Below, in pieces: positions 1-9,877 of a DNA stretch of 64,000 nucleotides. Every line of letters begins with the position of its first letter. The stretch's first letter is position 1. This DNA comes from Hyperoplus lanceolatus (taxonomy: Eukaryota; Chordata; Actinopteri; Uranoscopiformes; Ammodytidae). The DNA lies in NCBI GenBank assembly GCA_026929865.2, contig CM049400.1, positions 18,303,001 to 18,367,000 on the forward strand. Reading direction: 5' to 3'. The position numbers and the translations under genes were made by a program. The notes under the pieces are model-generated. The model did not search any database, was not told the origin of the DNA, and saw nothing but the letters and a program-made list of their open reading frames with translations.

Positions 1-2630
1 GCTGCATGTTGGCATGAAAACCACGACAACATAGCACAGTGTGTCATGTCTTACTGTGCCACATGAAGGGTTGAGAGATGATAGTTTGACTCTAACTTCT
101 GTCTCGTTCCAGACACTGATTACCCTTGCGCAGTTAACTTGGAGCTCCAGCTAATTAGCATCAATGGTAATTAGCGGAGTCGTTTAGAGCCTTATAATCA
201 ACTTTTCTCCTTGACTCATTTGACTCCCTGGGGCTGTCAGGTCTGTCTTTGTCGGTTTGTCTTCCTCAGCAGGCAACATACATTACATGCTGTGTTACAG
301 AGCTTATTTTTGTGAAATGGTGATGCTGAGTCAGTTTGAAACAGCTCCCGAACACTCTGCAGTCATGAGCATTACTTGCCACTAAGGATCGCTGATCGTG
401 GTGCTGAGCAGTGGAAGGCTGTTGGTGCTGAAGGGACATCTCCAGGGATCCGAAACACCCGAACATGGGATGACTCAAACACTGACAGTGAAAAAGAGCA
501 GGGTTCCTTATTTGGAAAACAATCATTCTTGGTGATGATTTGTCCTGTGCTATGTATGATTTGGGGTTAGCCCTATGTTCCTGAGATTGGCGATTAGGTT
601 CAGGCATCACAGCTGGGTGATTAGGGTTAAGGCCGGTTAATAGGATCGAGACCAACACAAACACACACATACATACTTTTTTTTTTTTTTAACTTAGATT
701 ACTTAGAAATGTGGGACCATTGGGCTGTGGGAACATAGACACGCTCCCGTCCTGTATGATTTAACATAAAGTTTTTAATGTTATAACATAATGGCAAAAA
801 CAGTGGTAATACTTTCAATTAATGTGCTCAGATTTAGTAAGAAACAAAATCAAATCAAGAAAAGAAAGTATGTCAAAAAAACACAAAAAAAACAGTGGCA
901 TACAAATATTCAATACAAAAGCAAATTAGATGGACAGCTTATCCACATTGTTTAAGTCGTTGTTGATATTTTGACCTGCAACACCGTCCACATCCGTTTA
1001 GCAGCAGTTGCATGTCGAGAGGTACATGAGCAACACTGTCTGATTTGTTCAAAGCAAGGAAACAACAATCTTCTACACATTTCCGAGTTTGCTATGATCA
1101 TTGGGTAAGTGTTTCTATTATTATTGGTTTGTGGTCATTCTAATGTTGTAACACATATCAATAATAAGTTTAAAAAACACACCATCAAAAACACCATTAA
1201 TAGTACCAAAGTAATCCCTGAAACTGTGATTGTCTCACGGTACGGTAATCTGCGTAGTTCGTTGACGATTTAATAACTTTTTAATGGTAATTAAATTGGT
1301 ATACCTTACTTTTTCCCATGGAAGCGAACAGCTGTGCCGTTCCAAAGCAACTGTCCTCTATGGAACTTTTCAATTCATCCTGGAGCATGTACATCTTTTC
1401 GGGGACTTTGTACAATACAATTCATACAAAGATCCAATGATAGTCTTTTGCGTCCATATTAAATCCAATATTGACCGCTTATTGTCGGTAGCTTTGATGC
1501 TAACCGTGCAAACAACCGTGTATTCCCATGATGCTCTGCAGCAAGCCAGTCACCGTTACATGGCGCTAGATAGCGAACATACAAAGACAGCCTAGCGTAT
1601 GTTAGCTTTCACCAAGTATTACTTTTCCTACCGAGGTTGTGCTAATGCTTTTTTCCCTCCATCTATCTCTCCCTACTATGCTTGGTGTCACCTAGCCTAC
1701 AGCTGTTACCTAAAAAAATTAATAAGATTAATCAGTTGCACTTTTTAAAGGTCAGCTGCAAATTAGGTCAAAATTCAAATAATCCGAACTTTGACCTTCA
1801 GAAATTAGGCATGCACATAGCGACTAATTTCCCCAATGTTTAATTGGAAGTTTTAGACTAGTCACACGTAGGACTACTGGATGGATTTACACACATCGAT
1901 CGCTCCGTCAAATTATCCGAGTCAGAGATTTTTGTATGGCCAGAGATCGTTATTTTAAGTGAGCCTTTATAAAGTTTCTTGTTAAACGTGAGTGTAGGCT
2001 ACTGTTTGCTTATCCCTGGACTGCCGAGTCCACTGTGTGTTGTTTTGGTTTTATACAGCAGTTGGTTCTGAGCGAGTGATTTGATTGGACGAGAGACCTT
2101 CTGAGCGTTCTGAAGGGGTGCTGATATTAGCGAACAACATCACTCGGGACTGTTCACCAAACTGTGGACCAACTGTCAAAATCACTCCGCGGCTCACTGA
2201 TGAGCCGGAGCTTCACTTGTTATATATGTGTGCTCAGGCTGCTGAATAATACAAGCGCAGCATAGCTTTAGCCTAGCCTAGCTTTCCCACCTCATTGTAT
2301 AACGTTACTTCCCCCGGGCCGAAATACACTCATAAACTCTGGGAAATGAAGCGTGGGGGTTTGGATTGGGCAGCGGACCTTATTACCAACTAGATTAAGA
2401 TCCGCCGTTCCGTTTCTTTGGTGATTTTTACGGGACATCGGGCCGCCGTGGTTAATGTTACCAGAGTAAACAAAGTAGGACAAGCTCACTCTAAAGTTGT
2501 TGCTTAGCAACGCGCTCCGCTCTGACTGCTGTTGTCGAACTATTTGTGTTGGCGGAAGCAAATACATTCTTAAATGACTAAAGATCACATTTTAAAGTTA
2601 ACTTGTGAATTTCAGTTGTGAAACTGCTGT
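1..2630. other. Intergenic or intronic DNA, no gene recognised
   Basis: I see no convincing gene here. Short open frames exist, but none shows a protein domain, conserved motif or convincing splice structure. The stretch is A/T-rich with a T run near 677-690. The segment at about 2480-2640, with TTGCTTAGCAAC and CTGCTGTATAAAAGCAATAG, resembles in inverted order sequence inside the hAT element at about 11030-11165, so part of it is probably old repeat DNA. Confidence 0.5.
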
Positions 2631-2634
2631 ATAA

Positions 2635-2787
2635 AAGCAATAGCACACTCGAGGTCGCATGTTGTCGCTCTATATCAGCACTGCTGTGTTTCTCTTCGGC
2701 ACTCGGCCTGCGGCCTCGTGCCTACGACCGAATCACAGCAGTGCTGATATAGAGCGACAACATGCTCCCTCTCGTGTGCTATTGCTT
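2635..2787. repeat. Snap-back palindrome, about 150 bp
   Basis: The arms 2657-2688 and 2734-2765 are perfect 32-base reverse complements. Outer arms 2635-2648 and 2774-2787 pair again, giving an interrupted stem of about 60 bp around a G/C-rich loop. This is the form of a foldback MITE or of a terminal repeat left by a larger element. A degraded single-arm relative lies at about 10970-11045. No target duplication could be assigned. Confidence 0.75.
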
Positions 2788-2978
2788 AATTATCTCCACC
2801 ACCGTCAGTATTAACAGCTGACAGGAGAAAAAATAAGAAAAAAAAGCGGCTGACGAACAACACTCATCACAGGGGGCCTTGAGGCAGCAGCCTCTCTCTC
2901 TCTCCCTCTTTTACTAGCCCACACACAAGTTAATTCTTACACATTTTATGTTTAAATCCAAGTGCTGGACATGGGTTG

Positions 2979-3248
2979 TTAGTTGGTCCACAGTGCTGCA
3001 CTGGTGAGGCTACGTGGAAGGCCTAGCCACTTCTGAAAAAAGCTGCTGATTTTCCTCTTGAGGGACTCATCTGTTTTCATTTGGACTTTGTAGACCAACA
3101 GGGGCCCACAGATGGAGGCTTTAAATCTGCCAGGCAGACAGGACTTGTCGACTTTGGTGAGCCAGGTACCAAGTTCTTTGTTGTACTCCTGTAATGTGGC
3201 AAAGTTTTTCAGGCTTGAGTCAAAGAGATACCCCAAACTCTTGACCAA
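2979..3248 (-). pseudogene. Reverse-transcriptase-like C-terminal scrap of a retroelement
   Basis: The minus strand reads about 89 codons containing KSLGYLFDSSLK, LPGRFKAS and WLGLPRSL. I recognise this pattern from the C-terminal half of reverse transcriptases that are very common in fish genomes. The catalytic palm region is absent, and a short deletion appears to join GRFKAS to the GPLLVYKV segment. It is therefore a small dead fragment. The clade cannot be fixed from this piece; a non-LTR element is my first guess. Confidence 0.55.
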
Positions 3249-3325
3249 TTATTGCAGTAAAGATTATTACATGCAGAAATAATTTAAACCATGGGTACTT
3301 TTTGAATCCAAATAATCAAATAATT

Positions 3326-3495
3326 GTTTTAAGATATTTTTTGGGCATTTTTATGCTTTATTGATAGTGTAGAGACAGAGTTGAAATGGGGCAGAGAGGG
3401 GAGCGACATGCAGAGAACGACCGAACCGAACCCGGGTCCGCTGCTGGCGAGGCCCATAGGGGGGACGCCCTACCAAGTGAGCCAAGGGCGCCCCC
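3326..3495 (-). mobile_element. tRNA-derived SINE with 14-bp target duplication
   Basis: Read on the minus strand, the element begins at 3495 with a tRNA-like head: an A-box-like TGGCTCACTTGG and a B-box-like GGGTTCGGTTC, the internal promoter of RNA polymerase III. It continues with a pyrimidine-rich body and ends in an AATAAAGCATAAAAATGCCC-type tail. It is flanked by perfect 14-bp direct repeats (ATAATCAAATAATT) at 3312-3325 and 3496-3509, as expected for LINE-assisted insertion. The short size and clean duplication suggest a fairly recent insertion. Confidence 0.88.
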
Positions 3496-3926
3496 ATAAT
3501 CAAATAATTTTGCTTGTAAATGTCTCATTGTATCCCTTTTATTAAGCAAAAACACATGCATAGTTGCCTACAAAAGTTTTGGAACAGTGAGGCCAATTCC
3601 TTTATTTTTGCTGTAGACTGGAAACATTTGGGTTTGACACCAAAATATGAATATGAGACAATAAATCAATATGTCAGCTTTCAATTCCAGGTATCTGGAT
3701 CTGATTCACAACTGAGAAGATAGCATTATATTATTTTTTATCCTTGAATACATTTATAATTTAAAATATTCACAGTAGCTACCAAAAAATTAAAATATTA
3801 GGCCTACTCGTAGCAAACTTAATATGCTACTTCTGTCGAGTGACGTACGTCTTTACGCAACATCATGGTCGACGCAGACAGCGGATGGTGGTTTCGTGCA
3901 CTATCAGATAGCAGCCTCAATTAGCA

Positions 3927-4925
3927 ATGGCTAAACAGCTCTCTTTGAGTCACTTCAAAAAAAAAACACGTCTACAAAATGATGATTTAATACCGTTGGA
4001 CCAGGTTGTAGGCTACCTATGGAGACTCCGCAGCAGCAGCAGGATTTCCCGGAGAATGCAGAGGAAATGGCTACAACTAGTCGTGCTAATGTTATAATAG
4101 CCTACAGCCAAAGCCGCCACAGAGACATCCAAAGAGACAACCGTCGGCGGGACTCCATCGGATCTCTCTGCCCTGGAGGAACCCGCCACTCCACCAAAGC
4201 TGACAACATTTCCAGCTACTGTCATTACTTGGAAATCACGCTCATTTAACACCGGGTGGTATGAGCAATTCAAATGGATGGAATACAGTTAAGAGCGGGA
4301 CGCAGTCTTTTGCAAGGCTTGTAGGCATTTTACGGATATGCACACAGAGTTTACTTTTATCAGAGATGGTTAGGCCTACAGGAACTGGAAACGTCTCAGA
4401 CAAGTCGCATGCTTTTGCACAAACTAAACTGAAAGCATACAGTGACAGCCATGCACCGAAAAGCCGCGGGACAGTTTTGAATCAGCTGCACGGCGACGCC
4501 CCGTCATTTGTGGAACGAAACCGGGAGCATGTTAAAGTTGTTCTTGATATTGCCATGTTATGTGCCAAGCTAGAAATTCCACTGAGAGGCCACAGGGAAA
4601 CTGAGGAGGCACTTAATAGAGGTAATTTCCTAGAGCTCTTCAAGTTTGTGTCACAGTATGCTCCAGAAGTGGAAAAAAGACTGATCGAGCTGCCCCGCAA
4701 TGCCACATTAATGAGCCACCACAGCATCAATCCTGTTACGCAAGATAAAGACCGAACTGCATGGACAATATTTAGCCATTCTTGCAGATGAGTACAAAGA
4801 CTTAGCCAAACGTGAGCTGGTTGCAGTGTGTGTGCGATTCATTCATGGACGTGTCATCAAAGAGCTGGAAGTGGGCTTTGTTGCGACCGCAGACTTGTCC
4901 GCAAAAGGAATATCATTAACAACTA
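3927..4925 (+). pseudogene. hAT transposase remnant (ZMYM1/DUF4371-like)
   Basis: From an ATG at 3927 the plus strand can be read through several frames. It gives a lysine-rich start (SLSHFKKK), a TTF-type zinc-finger piece (SFNTGWYEQFKWMEYS near 4228-4280, then RDAVFCKACRHF), and later GNFLELFKFVSQYAPEVEKR (about 4620-4680) and ELPRNATLMS. After another shift it reads EYKDLAKRELVAVCVRFI and VGFVATADLSAKG (4790-4915). These are typical of the hAT-derived ZMYM1-like family. At least two stops or frameshifts and the loss of the catalytic and C-terminal dimerisation parts make it a dead fragment. Surrounding hAT DNA may extend from about 3770 to 5667. Confidence 0.75.
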
Positions 4926-4973
4926 ATTGACAGTTTGAATTATGATGACACAATCAACTTTTTCAACTCGAGC

Positions 4974-5584
4974 GTAGGAGACTCCGCCTTGTGTAGAAGC
5001 TCCGGTAAGACTGGGTTTTTGTATGCGTGGCATTATTGCTGTTTCTGAAAGTTATTTTCTGAATATTAAGTCATTCGATTTGTTTGATCCATTTATATTC
5101 ATGTCCAGGTTATAGTCACTATATAACGTGAGCTATGCAGTGTTGGATTTGTGTTTTTTTTTTGTTATTATCCTACATCTGATCCGAGTCCGACAGGCTG
5201 GTAGGCCTAAATGACATGAGTATAAGGCATATTAAAATACTACATATTTGCAAGTTCTCTCCACTTCATCATTTTATATAGGTAGGCTATATAAGAGTCC
5301 GCCTTATGTAGAAGCTCCGGTTAGACTGGGTTTTTGTATGCTGGCCCGCCGTGGCACGATTTCTGTTTCTGATTTTTTTTTTTTTTTTTTTAATATTAAT
5401 TCATTCCATTCGTTTGATTCATATTCATGTTCGGGTTGTAGTCACTAGTAGGCTATAACGTGAGCTATGCAGTGTTGGATTTGTGTTTTTATTATGTGAT
5501 ATTCTGACATGAGTAAAAGGCATATTAACATATAGGCCTACTACTGATCTGCACGTTCTCTCCACTTCATGATTTTATATGCGT
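4974..5584. repeat. Two-copy tandem duplication, about 305 bp each
   Basis: Copy 1 (about 4974-5280) and copy 2 (about 5282-5584) align along their length. Both have TCCGCCTT(G/A)TGTAGAAGC near the start, GTGAGCTATGCAGTGTTGG in the middle and GTTCTCTCCACTTCAT at the end. They differ by scattered substitutions and by a T run in copy 2 (about 5372-5391). The duplication lies inside the hAT debris within the Tc1 element. Confidence 0.85.
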
Positions 5585-5699
5585 GTTTGTTTAATCTTTG
5601 AAAAAAACAAGGCCCATCCAGATATTCCCTAGGCCCACCCATAAATTACGTTCTGAATCCGCCACTGTGCTGCTATCATGTGTTACTGTGTTGTTGTCA

Positions 5700-6230
5700 A
5701 GATGAACCTTTACCAAAGTGATGGAAAGGCTAACGTTTGGAGAAAGAAAGGATCTGCTCATGATCCGAAACATACAAACTCATCTGTGAAACACAGTAGA
5801 GGCAATGGCTTCTTCTCGGATTGGCTCATTATTCTTCATTGATGATGTAACACATGATTACAACAGCAAAATGAACTCAGAAGTTTACACAAACATTTTG
5901 TCTGCCAATTTAAACAAATATGCAACCAAACCGATGGAAGATCCGTGATGCAGCAAGATAATGACCCAGAGCACACTGCAAAAACAACACAGGAGTTAAT
6001 CAGGGTCAAGAAATGGAAGGTTTTAGACTGGCCAAGTCTATCTCCAGAGTTAAACCCTATAGAGCATGCATTTTACCTAAAGAGGAGTAACCCCCCAAAA
6101 CAAACAGCAACTGAAAAACGCTGCTGTGAAAGCCTGGAACAGCATCACAAAAGAAGAATCCAAAAGTGTTGTGATGTCAATGGGTCACAGGCTTGATGCA
6201 GTTATTGCAAGAGAAGACTTTGTAACAAAA
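5700..6230 (+). pseudogene. Tc1-like transposase, C-terminal remnant
   Basis: This is the C-terminal half of a DDE transposase of the Tc1/mariner superfamily, which cuts and joins transposon ends at TA sites. The plus strand shows [20 protein letters not shown] (about 5829-5890), then, in a shifted frame, [15 protein letters not shown] (second catalytic aspartate), and [15 protein letters not shown] (third acidic residue in PIEH). The N-terminal helix-turn-helix part is missing. Frameshifts after MEDP and near the end disrupt it. It belongs to the Tc1 element bounded at 3561 and 6458. Confidence 0.85.
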
Positions 6231-6458
6231 TATTGTATTTTGTGTCTATCTGTTCCAATACTTTTGCTCACCTTAAAATGTGGTGTTCCTTTAAAAATAA
6301 TGCTATCTTATGCGTTGTCTATCAGATCCAGATGTAAATACCTGGAAATAATCTATTGTCTCATATTCATATGTTGGTGTCAAACCCAAATGTTGTCAGT
6401 CTACAGCAAAAATATAGGAATTGGCCTCACCGTTCCAATACTTTTGTACGGGACTGTA

Positions 6459-7114
6459 AATATATATATTTTTTTAAATATGCGCCTCTGTTGTTCTTTA
6501 TGCTCCTAACATTTAAATGTTGAGCACTTGTGCTCCACTGGACCTTTTTTTGGCTGCTAGCCCTAATAAGTATAGTTTACCATATAACTACACACATTAT
6601 CAAAATATAACGTCAGTTTCTGTGAAACTAATCAACAGTCCCACAAAAGCACACAAACTCACACACGCAGACATGAACGAAAAAAACAAACAATGTTTGA
6701 AATAACTGTAATTATTTCAGGAATGTAAAATATGACTACTAGTCAGTTTTTGTTATTGGCAGTGCTTGACCATCTTGACAAATCTGACAAGAGGGCAGCT
6801 TCCCCTGCAATATGCAACTAAAACTACTTATCAACAATGATTTAATTTATTACAACACACACGCACATTCAAATCTATATTCATTCATTGACTCGTGTGG
6901 AGGGCCGCTCTATTGTGCTGCTTGTATAATGTCCATCTGCTGCTGCATGGACTGGCTCAGTGTAGCAGCTCTCATTCATCAATGTGTGTATCCTTATGGT
7001 TCGCCACTACATCCTGCTATATGCAGCTTTCCTGCTCAGTATAGAAGGGAGGTTAAAGCCTATAATTCACAAGTACCGTTTTGTCACTGGCTTGTTTTCG
7101 TTGCACTTTTTTGC
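6459..7114. other. Unassigned spacer, no gene seen
   Basis: A/T-rich sequence between the dead Tc1 element and Kolobok-like copy A. I see no domain, RNA gene or repeat boundary. Confidence 0.45.
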
Positions 7115-7387
7115 TTAAAGGGGACATATTATGCAAAATCTCGGTTTTAAAGGTGTATTTCCAAGGTCTACTAGAAAAGGTTTTCATGGTTTATTGTTCA
7201 AAAAACCCATTAGTTTTCTACCATTTCCCATTTCTTCATCGCCTTTTACAGCCTTCTCTGCCCTCTATCTCAAAAGGTTGGTTTTGACAGCTTACCCCCC
7301 TTCGCAGAAATACTAGTCTGCTCTGACTGGTCAGATCTACATGGGCGTGCATGCACCGCCCTGCTCATTTACTCTATACCTACCTAC

Positions 7388-8352
7388 ATGGGCATGGCAC
7401 ACGTCCAGCTGTCAGTTTTGTTTACTTTTGGCCAATGCAGCATGGAGACCAATGTAAACATGTTTAGCTTCATTTCTACCACAAATATCGGCACACTAAC
7501 CAGTTCTAAACTAAAAGATGTACAACTGAACCTGTTCAGACAGGAGTCTGAGCTGAAAACTGTGAAAATGACATCAAGATTTCTGATTTCCCTGACATTA
7601 TCCTCAGGTAAATACTGTTTAATTATGTCACAGTCAATAACATAATTTGAGCTAAGTATTTATGCATAAACTCTCTAAACTGGTAACATACACCCTGTTT
7701 TACGTTTGTCTTTACAGGTCTGTGGAATGATCTACAGCTCAGTGGAGTGAAAAAGCTTTGGTTGTGAACCGATACTGAGTTGACATGTAAAAATGTACAG
7801 TAACCATAATGGAAAAGAATGTATCCTGAATCATGTCAAGATTCACTGGAAAGGCATTTTTTTGTAAAATGTATGGTTGAAATAATTGTTCTTTAGGTTT
7901 GTCAGAGCTGCAAATTATCTGACAACATTTCAATATCTAGTAGATAATGTATCATTTGTATTGTGATCACTCATTCATAATAAAGTTTTACCGTTAAAAA
8001 ATGTATTGTGTTGCTTACTGTCACTGTTTGCTACCTGTATTAAAGGATTACTTGAAACTCACATTTTCATCTCGCTGAAGATTTTCTCTGATAAAACAGT
8101 ATCATTACATTTTAAAAAGACCAAAAACATCCTTAAAAATAAAGCAGTTTATTCATAGCCAGTGGAATGAAAATATGAAGTGTACATATCAAACAGAAGC
8201 AAAACCATAACTTTTATGTAACTGTCCAGTTGTTGTTGGGCCCTGAAGAAGACCACCTGTCCCACCCAGTGAACACATCCTCCTCTGAAGGAACGGATAG
8301 TGTGACGGTCTTGGTGGCTCCGGCTCCATCAGGTCACCCAGACACCTGTAAA
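7388..8352. other. Tail-to-tail terminal exons of two transposon genes with facing poly(A) signals
   Basis: On the plus strand an open segment (7388-7605) ends at a donor-like CAG/GTAAAT. An acceptor-like TTTACAG precedes 7718, a short final exon follows, and AATAAA lies at 7979-7984. On the minus strand, an acceptor-like TTTTACAG near 8347 leads into a segment reading through CSLGGTGGLLQGP-like residues, and AATAAA lies at 8148-8153 (TTTATT on plus). The same arrangement appears in copy B and the foldback, which suggests it is functional to the element family. The proteins are not recognised, and the splicing is inferred only from consensus sites. Confidence 0.4.
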
Positions 8353-8556
8353 ACATGGCACATTCAATGTTACATCATGTAGCCTAGCTGACATGTATAG
8401 GCCTACATCATACATCTGTTATGGCAAAGCTACAACAAATTCAGTATAGCCCTGGCTCGATAATTAACACGTTCTGAGTGATACTGTGTGCTTTTTGAAA
8501 TATAATGGACAGGAAACAAACGCCAGCAGAGACAACTTACAGTATTCCTGTCTATT

Positions 8557-9502
8557 GGCGCTTTTCCACCGCACATGTAGCTCGACTCGACTCAACTCGA
8601 CTCAACTTGGTTTGGTAGCAGCACGGGTCGTTTTCCACCGCAAATAGTACCTGTTGAACGTGGTCGGGGTCGTCGTAAGGGGCTGAAAGCCTACTCCGGA
8701 GCAAAGTAGCAAAGCAGAGATTACGAGCAGTTGTTGCACTATTAACTGAACCAACCGCAAAAAACACGGATGAAAAATGTTTAAGAAATACCCCCTTGTA
8801 TCTGTTTGCTAAAAGAAGTAGAAGAATATTGCTACGGGCCATTAAAAGGGATGGTTGTTGTCCCGATGTGTGACTCTGCCACACAGTCAGCTGTAGGGAT
8901 GCGTCACGTATGCCCGTAAACACGGGCATGATAAAGTTGACTGTTAAGTTTTTGTTTCAGGATACGTGTTTTCAAATGCAAGCCGTGTCTCAGCCTGAAT
9001 ATTTTATTGAGGTAATCAGTTCAGTCCGAGGCTTGTAATGTAATCGCTTGCTATCATGTCTGTCCCAGTTGGCTATTTAGCCTAGCTGCCCTACATGTCT
9101 CCTCTCGTATGTATGTAACTTCCCCAACAACCAACACTGGGTGAGCTTAGCGAATATATGGAAAATAAATTCGGATCTGTGATGCAAATCAAATGAAAGA
9201 GAGCCAGAGAAGGCTGCACGCGGCGTAAATACACTCAAAAGTCCCGGAGAGTTGGGGAGAATAAACAACAGAATGAAGCCGGTAGTCTCTGGCCACTGAT
9301 TGGCCAGACAATAGTCTCTGGCCAATCAGTGGCCGGCCGTCTGCCGACGTCACCTTTTAGCATCGGCTCAGCTCGCTTGGAACCTAGAGCGAGGCGATAC
9401 CAAAAAAGCAGCCGCTACGTGGTACCAGGTACCATGAAATTGCGGTGGAAAAGTCAAAAATGCGAGTCGAGTCGAGCTGATACCATGCGGTGGAAAAGCA
9501 CC
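8557..9502. mobile_element. MITE with TIRs rich in TCGACTCGACTC
   Basis: The left end GGCGCTTTTCCACCGCA and the right end GCGGTGGAAAAGCACC are inverted. Inside both ends lie pairs of the palindromic word GACTCGACTC/GAGTCGAGTC. Comparison with copy B and the foldback shows clean insertion between CCTGTCTAT and ATGTGTAC of the Kolobok-like element. Near the right end is an inverted pair of CTGGCCAATCAGTGGCC-type sequence (about 9285-9335). No transposase coding is present. The superfamily is uncertain: the target duplication is at most 2-3 bp, which could fit PIF/Harbinger. Confidence 0.75.
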
Positions 9503-9877
9503 ATATGTGTACATTACACTGGAGATCATGTAATAGGCCTACTGCTGCTTGTACTACAGGTTTATTTTGCTTAAAAAAACGGCACTTTGTCCCGCATTCT
9601 CCCGCACAAACGTAGTCGTTGTCCCACATCTGGTGAATTGGGATCTGGTCACCCTAACTACACACTGTCTGCAGACTTATTGCGGTGTGTACTTGAGCTA
9701 TACAATCAGACAGCTAGCAGGTAGCAGGATGAAGCTATTAAAAAAATACTCCTCAGTTTCCCACACACCCTACAGTTTCACCGTCTGTTTTTCACTCAGG
9801 GGCTGTCACGGCAGGACTAACGTGAGCTCACAAAAGAGCCAAATAACAGTCACTGCAAAAGACTCAAAGCTCTAACC

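Larger units (their letters stand above)
3561..6458 (+). mobile_element. Degenerate Tc1-like transposon, interrupted
   Basis: Long inverted terminal repeats are visible at about 3561-3740 and 6290-6458. Both share the sense-strand run GAGGCCAATTCCT near the outer end and AGACTGGAAACATTTGGG-like sequence further in. The outer bases resemble the usual fish Tc1 start (ACAGTCCCGTACAAAAGT at the right end), with TA at the edges. Part of the interior carries a broken Tc1 transposase (5700-6230). The rest has been replaced or opened by hAT remains and a duplicated segment, so this element is 2.9 kb instead of about 1.6 kb and cannot be active. Confidence 0.8.

Noticed and set aside
266-670. 134-codon open frame on the minus strand
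   Set aside because: No motif, biased composition and overlap with another frame; likely chance.
3330-3495. Possible tRNA gene on the minus strand
   Set aside because: A- and B-box-like words are present, but the tRNA fold is not complete, and the 14-bp target duplication and tail show a SINE.
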